A stretch of DNA of 64,000 nt, taken from positions 1 to 64,000 of the forward strand of contig JAVHLM010000033.1 of NCBI GenBank assembly GCA_031082125.1. Reading direction: 5' to 3'. The stretch is from Candidatus Eremiobacterota bacterium. Lineage in GTDB: Bacteria; Vulcanimicrobiota; CADAWZ01; Ess09-12. Below the pieces are notes generated by a model that made no database searches, was not told the DNA's origin, and saw only the letters and a program-made list of their open reading frames with translations. Position 1 is the first letter of the stretch; every line of letters starts with the position of its first letter. Both the position numbers and the translations under genes were made by a program. This document shows, one piece after another, positions 40,420-49,703 of this stretch.

Positions 40420-43400
40420 CTATTTTCCCATGATGATGAAAGGGGCCCACTTTCCGGGGTGGAGATTCTCTTTGATGGCGGCGCACTGGGCATGCCTGAG
40501 GGCATCAGCGGACGTGGCGCCCCCCTTGAGGGAGCCATAGAAATCTTCCATAAGTGAGGCTGTCTCTTCATCATGGATTGGCCAGAGTGTCGCCACGACC
40601 GCAGGTGTCCCGGCGTACATGAAAGCCCTTACGAGTCCCTCAAGGTCGTTACCTGGCGAGTCTTTTAAGAGCGCCGTATCACAGCCTGAAAGCGTTACCA
40701 GCTGGGCAGAAAGCTTTAAATGAAAGACTTCCGCAGTGGTGAGAAAGCTTTCAGAGGTGACCAGGGCTGAAGCAAGAGGGTGGTTCCCATCCACTCTCCC
40801 ATGGGTGGCGAAATGAACGATTCGCCCCCTGGGTGAAGCTTCTTTCACGCTGTCCAGGGTGAAATCCTGGCCGCAGAAAACGAGAGACCCGGGGAAAAGG
40901 GAGGCCGCTTTCTGCACCTCTTTCTCTGTTCCCGGCAGGGGCATGATGCCGCTCCTGGTTTTTCCTCCAAGGGCAAAGCCAACAAAGGTGCCAGTCCGCG
41001 GCATCTCTTTTGCGGCGCAGATCTTCCATACCGCAGCGGAAGGGGCATACCCGATGGAGTACTCCTCCACGAGAAGCCTGCCTTCCGGGGAGAGAAGCAC
41101 TGCAAAGGGAAGATAATTGAGGGCCCTGTGAGAGAGTATCACGATATTCTTTTTCCCTTTCAGGACTTCTTTAACCGGCCCGATGAGGAGCCGGTACAGA
41201 TCCCCGGCCGATTTCCTCCAGCCTTCGCCCCGTGCCCCTCGCGAATAAAGAAGGCCCCTCGCGTCGGTTATTTTCTCATAGAGCGACGACACCCCGCAGG
41301 GCACCTCGGCATATTCAACAGCCTTGTCCGAGAGCGCCCAGACAAAAACCTTGTCCTGCGCCATGAAGTATTCAAGGAGGACAGTATCAGGCGGGATTGC
41401 TTTCTGCACCACGGCGGGAGAGACGCCCGATATGGCCGTGAGCGAGGAATACTCGGGGGCTTCCCCTGCAAGGATTGCCTGGACCTCCCTGTAATCATTC
41501 TCAATGCGTGCAACCCTTGCCCTCTCGCCGTCGTCGAGACCTGTTTTGATGGCCTTTGAAACAAAGTAAGCAATGGCCTGCCTGAGGCTCTCTTCCTTTT
41601 TCACCAGCTCCTGCTCCTGTGCCTGGATTCTTTCAGGCATGGGAAGAGAGAGGGATACCATCGTGGAGAGAAAGCCCATGGAGCGGGAACGCTCGTTATA
41701 GACAAATGCTTCATCATAGCGGTGATCATCCATCAAGAGCTCTATGAGCAGGTAATAGACATGATACCAGTCTCTTGCGAAGGCCTCCCTGTAGGGTTCC
41801 GTGTGGATCGCTGAGAGGGCTTTCTCGATGCATTCCACGGAGCTCATGAGGGAGCGGATGGCTTCTTCCCTGTTATTTTCCTTATGAGAGAGGAAGCCCA
41901 GGGAAGCGTAAACAAAGGCTTCTCCCTTTATATCCCCCGCAGCCTTCTTCTTCGCAAGCGCCTTGTCATAGAAGCCGCGGGCTTCTGAGAACTCGCCTTT
42001 TTCCTCGTGAATGAGCGCTATATTCCCCAGCAGAGTGCCCTCAAGAGGTGCGAGTTTCATGGCCTGCGCCCTCTTCAGTGCTTCCTGGTACTTCTCGAGC
42101 GCGGCGCTGAAATGCCAGGCTTCACGGCTTCTCAACGCCTGGCTGTATTTCATGAATCCGATGTTGTTGAGTGCAATGGCGGCTGTCAGGGCATCGCAAT
42201 CCTTTGCGTATTCCTGTGCTTTCTCAAGCATTTCAGAAGCTTTTGCATCATTGCCCTTTGCAAGATACATGTCTCCCATCTTGAGAAACGCATCGGCCTG
42301 CAAAGCTTTGTTTCCAAGGCTTCCGGCAATCTCATGAGATCTGGTGAAATACTCAAGAGCCTTCTCATGATCTGAAAGATCTTCATAGACGACGCCGATA
42401 TTGCTCAACACTACGCTCTCGCGGACCCTGTCGCCGGTTTTTCTGACTTTCTTGAGGGCCTCCTCATAGCTTTTGAGCGCATCTTCAAACCGCAGGAGCC
42501 CCTGGTATACTGCACCTGAGTTGATATTGAGAAGCACTTCCTGGGCATCGCTCCCCGAGGGACTCACAAGCTTTTTTGCGTCTTCAAAGCACCTGAGGGC
42601 TTCTTGAAGTTCACCTCTCACTTTGTAGACACTCCCTATGTCAATAAGGCTGATGCATTCGCTCTCCTTGTTTCCCGCTGCTTTGTTGATGAGCAGGGCG
42701 CGCTGATAATGGGCAAGGGCCCCGTCATAATCTCCCCTCGCCTGGCAGATGCTTCCCAGATGATTTTCAATGATGGCTTCGCCCGCCTTGTTCTTTTCCT
42801 GCTTCATTATCTCGAGCGCTTCATAGTACTTACTGAGAGCCCCGGATAGATCACCGGTGCTTTTCAGCATGCCCCCCAGGTGCACCAGTCCTTTTGCCTC
42901 CAGGTCTCTGTCTTTAACAGATCTGGCCAGCTTAATCTGAGCGGAAAAAGCTTTCTGAGCCTTTTCATAGTCACCTGTCCCGGCAAAGAAGCTCCCGAAG
43001 TCGCAGCAGACTACTGCAGCCTTATGTCTAAATAGTGGATGCCATTGCAGTATTTCCGGTTTGTCAATAAGGGTGAAAGCTTCTTCCATGAGCGGCCGGG
43101 CCTGTTCTGCGCCTTCCTTCGTGAAAGTGATCAAGCCGAGCGCCGAGAAAGACTGAGCGATAAGGCTCTCATGAACAGCTCCTTTCATGGTGAGAGTCCG
43201 CTCATAGTACCCCCTTGCCTTTTCATTATCCCCGAGCAACCTGAAATTATCACCGATTGAGACCAGAGCCATGGCCATAGACTGCTTATCATCGGAGGAC
43301 TTGGCAATGACGAAGGACTGTTGCAGAAGGCCCTCAGCCTCTTTGAACTCTCCGGAAACCTGGTAGCCCATACCCAGCCACCAAAGAGCATCAGCTTCAC

Positions 43401-43596
43401 CTTTCTTATCGCCTTTCTCCCTGAATGACTCTACGGCCTGCCTTATAAGGGAAATCCCTTCGCTTCTCCTGCTTTTCCTCAGTGATTCAATTCCTTTGTC
43501 TAAGAGCTCTTGATTTGCAAGAACTCTTCCCTGGATCAGGGCGGCAAGAAAAAGTGCAAGCACCGTCAAGAGCGCAAGGCGGGTGAGCAGTTTCAT
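40420..43596 (-). CDS. Exported TPR-CHAT protein (caspase-like protease)
   Basis: The 1058-residue protein has a signal peptide from the chosen ATG (MKLLTRLALLTVLALFLAAL). More than a dozen TPRs run to about 620. A linker precedes a C-terminal CHAT domain (about 760-1055) with the catalytic His in HFATHG (His932) and Cys in LSGCDTA (Cys972). Both residues and the GLVRAFMYAGTPAVVATLWPI stretch are present, so protease activity is likely. CHAT domains (separase/caspase-like) with TPRs serve as regulated proteases in several bacterial systems. The signal peptide suggests this one acts outside the cytoplasm, which is less usual. It stands alone between other operons. Confidence 0.93.
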   Translation of the reverse strand: MKLLTRLALLTVLALFLAALIQGRVLANQELLDKGIESLRKSRRSEGISLIRQAVESFREKGDKKGEADALWWLGMGYQVSGEFKEAEGLLQQSFVIAKSSDDKQSMAMALVSIGDNFRLLGDNEKARGYYERTLTMKGAVHESLIAQSFSALGLITFTKEGAEQARPLMEEAFTLIDKPEILQWHPLFRHKAAVVCCDFGSFFAGTGDYEKAQKAFSAQIKLARSVKDRDLEAKGLVHLGGMLKSTGDLSGALSKYYEALEIMKQEKNKAGEAIIENHLGSICQARGDYDGALAHYQRALLINKAAGNKESECISLIDIGSVYKVRGELQEALRCFEDAKKLVSPSGSDAQEVLLNINSGAVYQGLLRFEDALKSYEEALKKVRKTGDRVRESVVLSNIGVVYEDLSDHEKALEYFTRSHEIAGSLGNKALQADAFLKMGDMYLAKGNDAKASEMLEKAQEYAKDCDALTAAIALNNIGFMKYSQALRSREAWHFSAALEKYQEALKRAQAMKLAPLEGTLLGNIALIHEEKGEFSEARGFYDKALAKKKAAGDIKGEAFVYASLGFLSHKENNREEAIRSLMSSVECIEKALSAIHTEPYREAFARDWYHVYYLLIELLMDDHRYDEAFVYNERSRSMGFLSTMVSLSLPMPERIQAQEQELVKKEESLRQAIAYFVSKAIKTGLDDGERARVARIENDYREVQAILAGEAPEYSSLTAISGVSPAVVQKAIPPDTVLLEYFMAQDKVFVWALSDKAVEYAEVPCGVSSLYEKITDARGLLYSRGARGEGWRKSAGDLYRLLIGPVKEVLKGKKNIVILSHRALNYLPFAVLLSPEGRLLVEEYSIGYAPSAAVWKICAAKEMPRTGTFVGFALGGKTRSGIMPLPGTEKEVQKAASLFPGSLVFCGQDFTLDSVKEASPRGRIVHFATHGRVDGNHPLASALVTSESFLTTAEVFHLKLSAQLVTLSGCDTALLKDSPGNDLEGLVRAFMYAGTPAVVATLWPIHDEETASLMEDFYGSLKGGATSADALRHAQCAAIKENLHPGKWAPFIIMGK

Positions 43597-43742
43597 GGCA
43601 TTTAATCCTTTCAGGCAGCGAAAGTGACTCATTGCTTCAGGGAATCTCTTCTACTTCGTTGAGGTGCCGCCATGAATCCTGCTGCAATAACGGCTGGCAT
43701 TGCCATTGCATGCTTCCATGGAGCCGGATATAAAGGTAAAAA

Positions 43743-43766
43743 GGAAGTCCCGATGACGGGGCTCCC
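43743..43766 (-). terminator. Terminator of the tusA-dsrE operon
   Basis: On the minus strand GGGAGCCCCG and CGGGACTTCC form a ten-base stem (8 pairs) with a four-base loop, followed by TTTTTACC. It lies 24 bases beyond the last gene of the operon. Confidence 0.75.
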
Positions 43767-43790
43767 TTAAAAGAAATGCAATTGTGAGGG

Positions 43791-44360
43791 CTAGATAAAG
43801 AGGGTGGTCCTGCTGGAGCCTGCCTCGCCCAGGAATTTCCCCACGCCGGCAACCTTCATGTTGGGGTAGTCTATCAGCTCCCTGGTCGTGAAGCCCATGA
43901 GCTCCATGCTCATCTGGCACACGTAAAGCTCCACATTTGACTCAGCAGCGGTCTTGATGAGCTGCTCAAGCATCATCACGTTCTTTTTCTGCATGAGGCC
44001 CTTCAGCATGGTAGTCCCCATGCCGCCCATGTTCATCTTGGAGAGAAAGACCTTCGAGGCCCCCTTGGGGAGCATGAAGCCGAACATCTTGCTCATGAAG
44101 TCCTTGGGCCCTGAATGCTTCTTGGGGTCCCTCAGGGCTGCCGTGGCCCAGAAGGTGAAGAACATGACCACCTTCTCATACATCACGGCAGCTCCCGTGG
44201 CGATGATGAAGGCCGCCAGGAGCTTGTCCAGGTCACCGCTGAAGACCACCATAGAGAGCTTGTCTTCAGGCTGGGATGCCTTGAGCTGCTCCACCTCTTC
44301 CCTGAGCTTTTTGACCTCGGCCAGAATCCCCGCATTGTCAGTCATAAGGTCCTGTGTCAT
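43791..44360 (-). CDS. DsrE/F-like (DsrE2-type) protein
   Basis: The 189-residue protein has an N-terminal coiled-coil-like helix (about 8-28), then an alpha/beta DsrE-like fold: KLSMVVFSGDLDKLLAAFIIATGAA, and a hydrophobic strand-helix region KVVMFFTFWATAALR. Conserved Cys lies in LYVCQMSMELMGF, the position of the active persulfide Cys in DsrE2 proteins. DsrE/DsrE2 proteins carry sulfur as a persulfide and exchange it with TusA. Being in an operon with tusA supports that role. The hydrophobic insert may dock it to the membrane. Confidence 0.85.
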   Translation of the reverse strand: MTQDLMTDNAGILAEVKKLREEVEQLKASQPEDKLSMVVFSGDLDKLLAAFIIATGAAVMYEKVVMFFTFWATAALRDPKKHSGPKDFMSKMFGFMLPKGASKVFLSKMNMGGMGTTMLKGLMQKKNVMMLEQLIKTAAESNVELYVCQMSMELMGFTTRELIDYPNMKVAGVGKFLGEAGSSRTTLFI

Positions 44361-44367
44361 TTTTCCA

Positions 44368-45537
44368 TCATCCTTTCATTGATTTCTCTGCCTCCAGGAA
44401 ATACCTGAAAAGGGCAAGGGGGCGGTAAATGGCGTGAGAGAGCTTTGTGCCCATCCACATGAGGACAAGCATCATCGCCATGGCAACATGAAGGAGCAGC
44501 ATAAGGTTATGGACCCGGGGAAGAGTGTCACCGGTGCCGGGCGGGATCACGGTGACGACAGCGGTGAGCCAGAACCCTGTAAAGCCGACTGCCCATGAGA
44601 CCACCAGGGGCCACCAGTCGCTGAAGCGCGTATGCTCAGCATTTTTGTCGCGCTTCATAAGGCGCTTCACTATGGCGGCCGTCACGCCGTACATCATGAG
44701 AAGCCCCCCTGCGATGCCGCTTAAGCGGGCCGGCCAGAAGGGGATCATCCCCAGGGGGAAGACGACTATGAAGAAGAAGTCGAGGGTCGTGGCAAGGAGA
44801 AGGCCAAGATAGCCGAACATGATGCACTGGTGGATAAAACGGTCTGAGACAGGCCAGGCTTTGACGGGCATCGTGTCCGAGGCGCATTTCCGGTGCCTCT
44901 CCATGGTGAGAATCTCCCTTATTACCCTGAAGGCGGCCCTGCCATGGTCTTTCAACGAGAATGCTCTCAATACCTCAAGCGATCTCCCGAACACGCCTCT
45001 CAGCATGGAGGCCACACCGACGATGAGCGTGATGGCAAAAAACACTGAAATGATAATACCGATATGGTGAATCACCTCGTATGGCACCATGCTGAAAAGC
45101 CAGTGGCTGTATTGATGCATTGATCCGTCGGAGGCTTTCATGGTGATGAAAAAGCATCCGAGAAGCACCATGAGAAACGATGAAACCAGCAGATTGACCG
45201 CCGCGTATTTAAAGAGAAGCCCCGCCAGACCTGTGGGCTCGTATTTTGACACTGCAAATCGTCGGAGTGACGCCATGTATTCTCCAGGCTCAGCCGACCG
45301 GGGGCACGTGAGGGAGCACTCGCCGCAGTAATAGCAGAACCACATCTCGGGGCTCTCAAGGAGCTTCGCCTCGGAGCCTACCTGCCCCAGGCGGATAAGC
45401 TTCCTGGGGAACGATCCCTTTTCGTCGGCAAGGGGGCACACCGCGGTGCAGTTCCCGCAATTGAAGCATGCCGAGATGTCAAAGGCGCCGTAACGCTTTA
45501 TTTCCTTCAGCAGATCAGGGTTGACCCTTATGCTCAT
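44368..45537 (-). CDS. QmoC-like subunit (HdrC domain fused to b-type cytochrome-like membrane domain)
   Basis: The protein has 389 residues from the ATG at 45537, supported by AGGAG; longer frames to 45651 lack a site. Residues 20-80 are a HdrC-like ferredoxin domain with two four-Cys motifs (C24, C27, C30, C34; C68, C71, C74, C78). The rest has six membrane segments with His residues suited to bind heme b (HHIGIIISV, HQCIMFGYLG, HNLMLLLHVAMAMM). Fusion of HdrC to a HdrE-like membrane part is the QmoC design, which links the soluble Hdr-type flavoproteins to the quinone pool at the inner membrane. Confidence 0.93.
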   Translation of the reverse strand: MSIRVNPDLLKEIKRYGAFDISACFNCGNCTAVCPLADEKGSFPRKLIRLGQVGSEAKLLESPEMWFCYYCGECSLTCPRSAEPGEYMASLRRFAVSKYEPTGLAGLLFKYAAVNLLVSSFLMVLLGCFFITMKASDGSMHQYSHWLFSMVPYEVIHHIGIIISVFFAITLIVGVASMLRGVFGRSLEVLRAFSLKDHGRAAFRVIREILTMERHRKCASDTMPVKAWPVSDRFIHQCIMFGYLGLLLATTLDFFFIVVFPLGMIPFWPARLSGIAGGLLMMYGVTAAIVKRLMKRDKNAEHTRFSDWWPLVVSWAVGFTGFWLTAVVTVIPPGTGDTLPRVHNLMLLLHVAMAMMLVLMWMGTKLSHAIYRPLALFRYFLEAEKSMKG

Positions 45538-45547
45538 ATCCCATCTC

Positions 45548-45847
45548 CTATTTCTTTCTGTAAAAGGTATAGTCGCCGCGCCTCTTCTCTTCCGTAAGCA
45601 CATTATACTTGCGGAGGGCGTTAATATGCCAGAAGACAAGGCCTGGCTCAATGCCGGTCTTTTCAGCCAGCTGGGGGACCGTGGCGGCCTCCTCCTCCAG
45701 GGCCTTCACAATGGCCTTCTGGATCTCATCATTGGTTTTCCGCCTCTCGATGAGCTCCTTGAGGGGGGGGCCCCAGGCCTGTCGGGCCTTCTTGAGGTCC
45801 CCGGCAGCCTTCTTATTCTTCTCAGCAGAATCAGCATTTTCAGTCAT
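45548..45847 (-). CDS. Small winged-helix protein inside the Qmo-like operon
   Basis: The 99-residue protein has a charged N-terminus and a C-terminal winged helix: EIQKAIVKALEEEAATVPQLAEKTGI, then FWHINALRKYNVLTEEKRRGDYTFYRKK. This is the shape of ArsR/MarR-type regulators or of small Fe-S assembly helpers with the same fold. No metal or Fe-S Cys is present. AAGGAG six bases upstream marks the start. It could regulate its own operon; this is inferred from position. Confidence 0.83.
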   Translation of the reverse strand: MTENADSAEKNKKAAGDLKKARQAWGPPLKELIERRKTNDEIQKAIVKALEEEAATVPQLAEKTGIEPGLVFWHINALRKYNVLTEEKRRGDYTFYRKK

Positions 45848-45857
45848 GAGGGCTCCT

Positions 45858-47636
45858 TCAGCGATTAATCGTCGCGGTGATGGCGTCTATCATGGCGTCA
45901 AACTGGTCGAGAGTCCATCCCGCCACAGCTATGGCCCTGTGCGGGCACACCGCGGCGCAGGCCCCGCAGCCTTTGCAGAGCGCGGGGTTCACCCGGGCAT
46001 GCTTTTTCCCGCTGTCATCTTCAGTGAGGGCGAGCGCCCCTTTGTAGCTGCACTCCCCCATACAGAGGCCGCAGCCTGTGCACAGCTCCTTATCGACTTC
46101 CGCCACAAAAGGATCAAGGCTTATCATGGGCGAGGAGAGTAGTATTGAAGCCTTCACGGCCGCAGCCTCCGCTGCGGCGCATGCTTCAGGGACAGTCATG
46201 GGACCCTGGCACGTGCCGGCAATGAATACACCGCTGTTTGCAAGCTCCACGGGTCTCAGCTTGGGATGGACCTCCTGGAGGAAACCGTCGGAGCCCAGGG
46301 GGAGCTTGAGAGAATCCACAAGCTCGGGGAGCTCTCCAGGCATCATACCGGTGGCAAGCACCACAAGGTCTGCCTGGAAAACCACCTCTTCATTCCATGT
46401 GAGGACATCCTTCAGGGATATTTCACAGGACCCGTCCTTTAATGTGACGGAGGGATCCATGTCCTGGGAGCACCTGAAGAAAAGGACTCCCTTCTTTGAG
46501 GCATCCTCGTAATACTGCTCCTGGCCCCTGCCATACGTCCTTATGTCCTTGTAAACGTCATAGACCTGAACAGAGGGAAAGCGATCAAGAAGATCATTTA
46601 TGGAGTGAAGCACTGCGGCGCAGCAATACCGCGAGCAGTAGTCATTCAGACGGCCTTCCGGACCAGGCTGGTGAAGGCCCTCGCGCTGCATGCTTCCGAC
46701 GCAATGGATGAAGGCGATGCTCTTTATCACTCTCCCCGCAAAGACCGGGGTGCCATCTCTCCCTGAAACCTCACTGAGGCCTTTGATGAAAGCGGGGAGG
46801 GTCACCACGGTGGCCGAAGCCTCCTGAAAGGCCATCTCCCCGCCATAGGGGGAATAGTGCCGGAACCCCGTGGCGATAATAATCACACCTGCCTTTACCA
46901 CATGTCCCTTATCGGTCTTTACGGTAAAATTGCCCACGTAGCCGTCGATATCGGTAACGCGCGTGCCGCAGAGAAGGGAGATATTCTCACGGGATGCCAC
47001 CTGGGCCTTGAAGCGCTCAAGAAGCACTGATGCTTCCTCAGCAGTGGGAAACACCGTGGCAAGCTCTTTCAGGTGCCCTCCCGGTGTCTCATCCTTTTCG
47101 ATAAGGGTCACCCCGATGCCGCGGTCGGCCAGGGAAAGGGCTGCCTTCATGCCGGCAGGGCCTGCGCCGATGACCACCGCGTGGTGCTCGGCATTCACCT
47201 GTATCACGGTGAGAGGATCATGGCGCATCACTTTCTCGATGCCCGCCCTGATGAGCCGCACTGCCTTCTCTGTGGCCTTGTCCTTGTGCTCCTTATGGAC
47301 CCAGCTCACCTGCTCCCTGATGTTTACATGCTCGTAAAGATAGGCATTGAGGCCCGCGCGCTGGAGAGCGTTCCTGAAAGTGAGCTCATGGAGGGCCGGT
47401 GAGCAGGCTGCCACCACGACTCTGTCGATGCCATTCTTCCTGATGTCTTCAATAATGAGTCCCTGGCCGGGATCGGAGCACATGAAAGGATAGTCCTTCA
47501 CAGTGGCTGCCGGGGAGTTTTTCAGAAGAAGGTTCCGGGCACCCTCGATATCGACGACATCGGAGATATTCCCGCCGCAGTGGCAGAGATAGACGCCGAC
47601 ACGGGGGGTCCCTGCCTTCTCTTCACTTTGATCCAT
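45858..47636 (-). CDS. HdrA/QmoB-like flavoprotein subunit
   Basis: The protein has about 592 residues. GGAG nine bases upstream favours the ATG at 47636 over a GTG at 47651. It begins with the HdrA N-terminal segment VGVYLCHCGGNISDVVD and VVVAACSPALHELTF. An FAD-binding Rossmann domain follows (VVIGAGPAGMKAALSLADRG), then the GTCQGPMTVPEACAAAEAAA segment. Two C-terminal 4Fe-4S motifs, CTGCGLCMGEC and CKGCGACAAVCP, close the protein. It would pass electrons between the second flavoprotein and the membrane subunit. It lacks the MvhD tail found in typical QmoB; that domain is encoded by a separate gene in the same operon. Confidence 0.93.
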   Translation of the reverse strand: MDQSEEKAGTPRVGVYLCHCGGNISDVVDIEGARNLLLKNSPAATVKDYPFMCSDPGQGLIIEDIRKNGIDRVVVAACSPALHELTFRNALQRAGLNAYLYEHVNIREQVSWVHKEHKDKATEKAVRLIRAGIEKVMRHDPLTVIQVNAEHHAVVIGAGPAGMKAALSLADRGIGVTLIEKDETPGGHLKELATVFPTAEEASVLLERFKAQVASRENISLLCGTRVTDIDGYVGNFTVKTDKGHVVKAGVIIIATGFRHYSPYGGEMAFQEASATVVTLPAFIKGLSEVSGRDGTPVFAGRVIKSIAFIHCVGSMQREGLHQPGPEGRLNDYCSRYCCAAVLHSINDLLDRFPSVQVYDVYKDIRTYGRGQEQYYEDASKKGVLFFRCSQDMDPSVTLKDGSCEISLKDVLTWNEEVVFQADLVVLATGMMPGELPELVDSLKLPLGSDGFLQEVHPKLRPVELANSGVFIAGTCQGPMTVPEACAAAEAAAVKASILLSSPMISLDPFVAEVDKELCTGCGLCMGECSYKGALALTEDDSGKKHARVNPALCKGCGACAAVCPHRAIAVAGWTLDQFDAMIDAITATINR

Positions 47637-48954
47637 CTTGTTTTTCTCCACGGATTTTCTTCAGAAAGGTGGTGATCTCCATGGCGGCGGCGCTTGCCTC
47701 CACGATGGAATCCACTATGTCCTTTGGGCCCAGGGCCGTGCCGGCGGCAAATATTCCCTCAACGGTAGTCCTTGCCGGCCCTTCCACGGGGTGGGGCGAA
47801 TGGATAAAGCCGTCAGGCGCAACCTCCACCGGGATGACGGCGCTCATCTCCTTATCCCATGAGGGAACAAGGCCCAGGGAGAGTACCACGAGATCGTGGC
47901 GGGCCTCCTCAGGGAGGCTTTGATCCTCCTGGCGCTCTATGCGAAGGAGAAGATCGTCATCGTCAGTGCCGGTGATCCTTCCCACCTTGGCCTTCACGAA
48001 ATTGATGCCCATGGCTTTCGCATTCTGGTAGAACTGCTCGTAGCCTTTGCCGAAGGCCCTTATGTCCATATAATAGATGGTAATATCGGCCACAGGCAGG
48101 GATCCAGAGAGGAGCATCGCCTGCTTGATGGCATACATGCAGCACACGCGGGAGCAGTAAGGCACCCCAAGGCTCCTGTCCCTCGATCCGGCACACTGCA
48201 CGTAGGCAATCGAGGAAGGCGTCCTGCCGTCAGAGGGCCTCATCACGCCGCCATAAGGGCCATGGGGGGCAAGAAGGCGCTCGGCCTGCATCGGTGAGAT
48301 GACGTTGGGGAATTTCCCTTTTCCGTACTGATCTTTCGCATCAAGGGGGGTGAGGTTCCATCCCGTGGCGATGAGGACGGCCCCTGCCTCCACTTCCAGC
48401 GCCTCAGGCTCCTGGAGGTAATCAACGGCCGCCGTAGGACATATTCTCGCGCAGGACCCGCAGAGGATACAGTTTTTCCTGTCCAGCACGGGATACTGCG
48501 GGATGGCATTGGTGAAAGGGATGGAGATTGCCTTGCGGGCTCCCAGGGAGTGCTCATACTCATCAGGTGCATAGACGGGGCACTCCTCTTCGCAGCGCTT
48601 GCAGCCGATACAGAGAGCCTCTCTGACATACCGGGGCTTCTTTTCAAGCTTGACAGTAAAGCCCCCCGCCTTTTTCTCAAGCCCTCTCATCTCCGTGAAG
48701 GTAAGGGTGAGAATGCGGGGGTGATGGGCCACCGAGGCCATTCTGGGTGTAGTGATGCAGCTTGCACAGTCAAGCGTCGGGAAGACCTTGCTCAGGTTGA
48801 TCATTCTGCCGCCTATGCTGGGGCCCTTCTCGACAAGTATCACGTCATAGCCTTCATCGGCAAGGTCAAGGGAGGCCTGGAGGCCTGCTATGCCTGCTCC
48901 CAGCACGAGCACGTCTGCCTTGACGGCATTTCCTGCGGTGATTTCTTTTTGCAT
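47623..48954 (-). CDS. HdrA/QmoA-like flavoprotein subunit
   Basis: The protein has 443 residues from the ATG at 48954; a GTG three codons earlier is also possible. The FAD-binding motif VLVLGAGIAGLQASLDLADEG is followed by the HdrA-type cysteine segment FPTLDCASCITTPRM. Two 4Fe-4S motifs, CIGCKRCEEECP and CILCGSCARICP, follow, then YCSRVCCMYAIKQA. Length and order match QmoA. With the QmoB-like and QmoC-like genes it makes a full Qmo-type set. Its stop overlaps the next start, so translation is coupled. AprAB, the usual QmoABC partner, is not in this window. Confidence 0.93.
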   Translation of the reverse strand: MQKEITAGNAVKADVLVLGAGIAGLQASLDLADEGYDVILVEKGPSIGGRMINLSKVFPTLDCASCITTPRMASVAHHPRILTLTFTEMRGLEKKAGGFTVKLEKKPRYVREALCIGCKRCEEECPVYAPDEYEHSLGARKAISIPFTNAIPQYPVLDRKNCILCGSCARICPTAAVDYLQEPEALEVEAGAVLIATGWNLTPLDAKDQYGKGKFPNVISPMQAERLLAPHGPYGGVMRPSDGRTPSSIAYVQCAGSRDRSLGVPYCSRVCCMYAIKQAMLLSGSLPVADITIYYMDIRAFGKGYEQFYQNAKAMGINFVKAKVGRITGTDDDDLLLRIERQEDQSLPEEARHDLVVLSLGLVPSWDKEMSAVIPVEVAPDGFIHSPHPVEGPARTTVEGIFAAGTALGPKDIVDSIVEASAAAMEITTFLKKIRGEKQDGSK

Positions 48955-48978
48955 TCTCTGCACTCTTTCAGAATTCCG

Positions 48979-49386
48979 TCATGAAGCCCGCGGAGCGCTT
49001 TCTTTTGCAATATGCGCCTCCATGTCCCTTATCTCCTTGAGAAAGGCTGCCTTGCACACTGTGCATATGGTAGTGAGCTTCAGCCGTGTCTGGGATATCC
49101 CGCGCTCCTTCATAGCCTCGTAGACCCGGCCTATTTTTGCAGAGAGCCTCTGGTAGGCGCCTTCATAAGGGCAGTCCGATCCGCTGCTCATCACAATGAT
49201 ACCGGCGATGCCTTTCTCAAAGCACCGCAGGTAGAAGCCCTCGGGGAACATGACAGGGTCAGGCACCCTTATGATATAAGTGTCGGGCGAATACTGAAGG
49301 CGCGCCTGCCCGACCGTATTGGCCCCGGGGTAAGAGCTTATGAGCGTCGTGATGATGAGTATCTTGGGAGCCTCAGGAGCTTCCAT
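48979..49386 (-). CDS. MvhD/FlpD-like iron-sulfur protein
   Basis: The 135-residue protein has the family's patterns: ISSYPGANTVGQARLQYSPDTYIIRVPDP, FEKGIAGIIVMSSGSDCPY (normally C-x-x-x-C near here), and TICTVCKAAFLKEIRDME with a C-x-x-C pair. MvhD holds a 2Fe-2S cluster and hands electrons to Hdr or Qmo complexes. It is normally fused to QmoB; here it is separate. AAAGGAG eight bases before the ATG marks the start. It lies 12 bases after tusA. Confidence 0.85.
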   Translation of the reverse strand: MEAPEAPKILIITTLISSYPGANTVGQARLQYSPDTYIIRVPDPVMFPEGFYLRCFEKGIAGIIVMSSGSDCPYEGAYQRLSAKIGRVYEAMKERGISQTRLKLTTICTVCKAAFLKEIRDMEAHIAKESAPRAS

Positions 49387-49398
49387 TTCGCGGCTCCT

Positions 49399-49647
49399 TT
49401 ATTTTTTCCTGATGACAAAGAGGCTGTCGTAGCCTGCCCTCTCCACGTGGCCAAGGTATTCATGGCCCATCTTCTTGCACCAGGCGGGGATGTCTTCCTG
49501 GCTTCCCTTGTCGCCCGACTGGATCTCCAGCACCTGCCCCACCGATACGGCGCCTATTGACTTCTTTGCTTCAAGAAGGGGACCGGGGCATGCCATTGAC
49601 CGTGCGTCTACCACCTTGTCAGCTTTGCGTTCCTCAAGATTTGCCAT
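49399..49647 (-). CDS. tusA: TusA-family sulfurtransferase
   Basis: The protein has 82 residues from the ATG at 49647 with AGGAGG ahead of it; an ATG ten codons earlier lacks a site. It is a single TusA/SirA domain: KVVDARSMACPGPLLEAKKSI holds the CPxP motif with the active Cys, followed by VGQVLEIQSGDKGSQEDIPAWCKKMGHE. TusA carries sulfur as a persulfide and passes it to DsrE-type proteins. It is the first gene of the operon and follows a strong promoter. Confidence 0.94.
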   Translation of the reverse strand: MANLEERKADKVVDARSMACPGPLLEAKKSIGAVSVGQVLEIQSGDKGSQEDIPAWCKKMGHEYLGHVERAGYDSLFVIRKK

Positions 49648-49703
49648 TGGTAACCTCCTGCGACCCTCCAGGGTCATTTATTGTTCTATTTGCTTATATA
49701 TAT

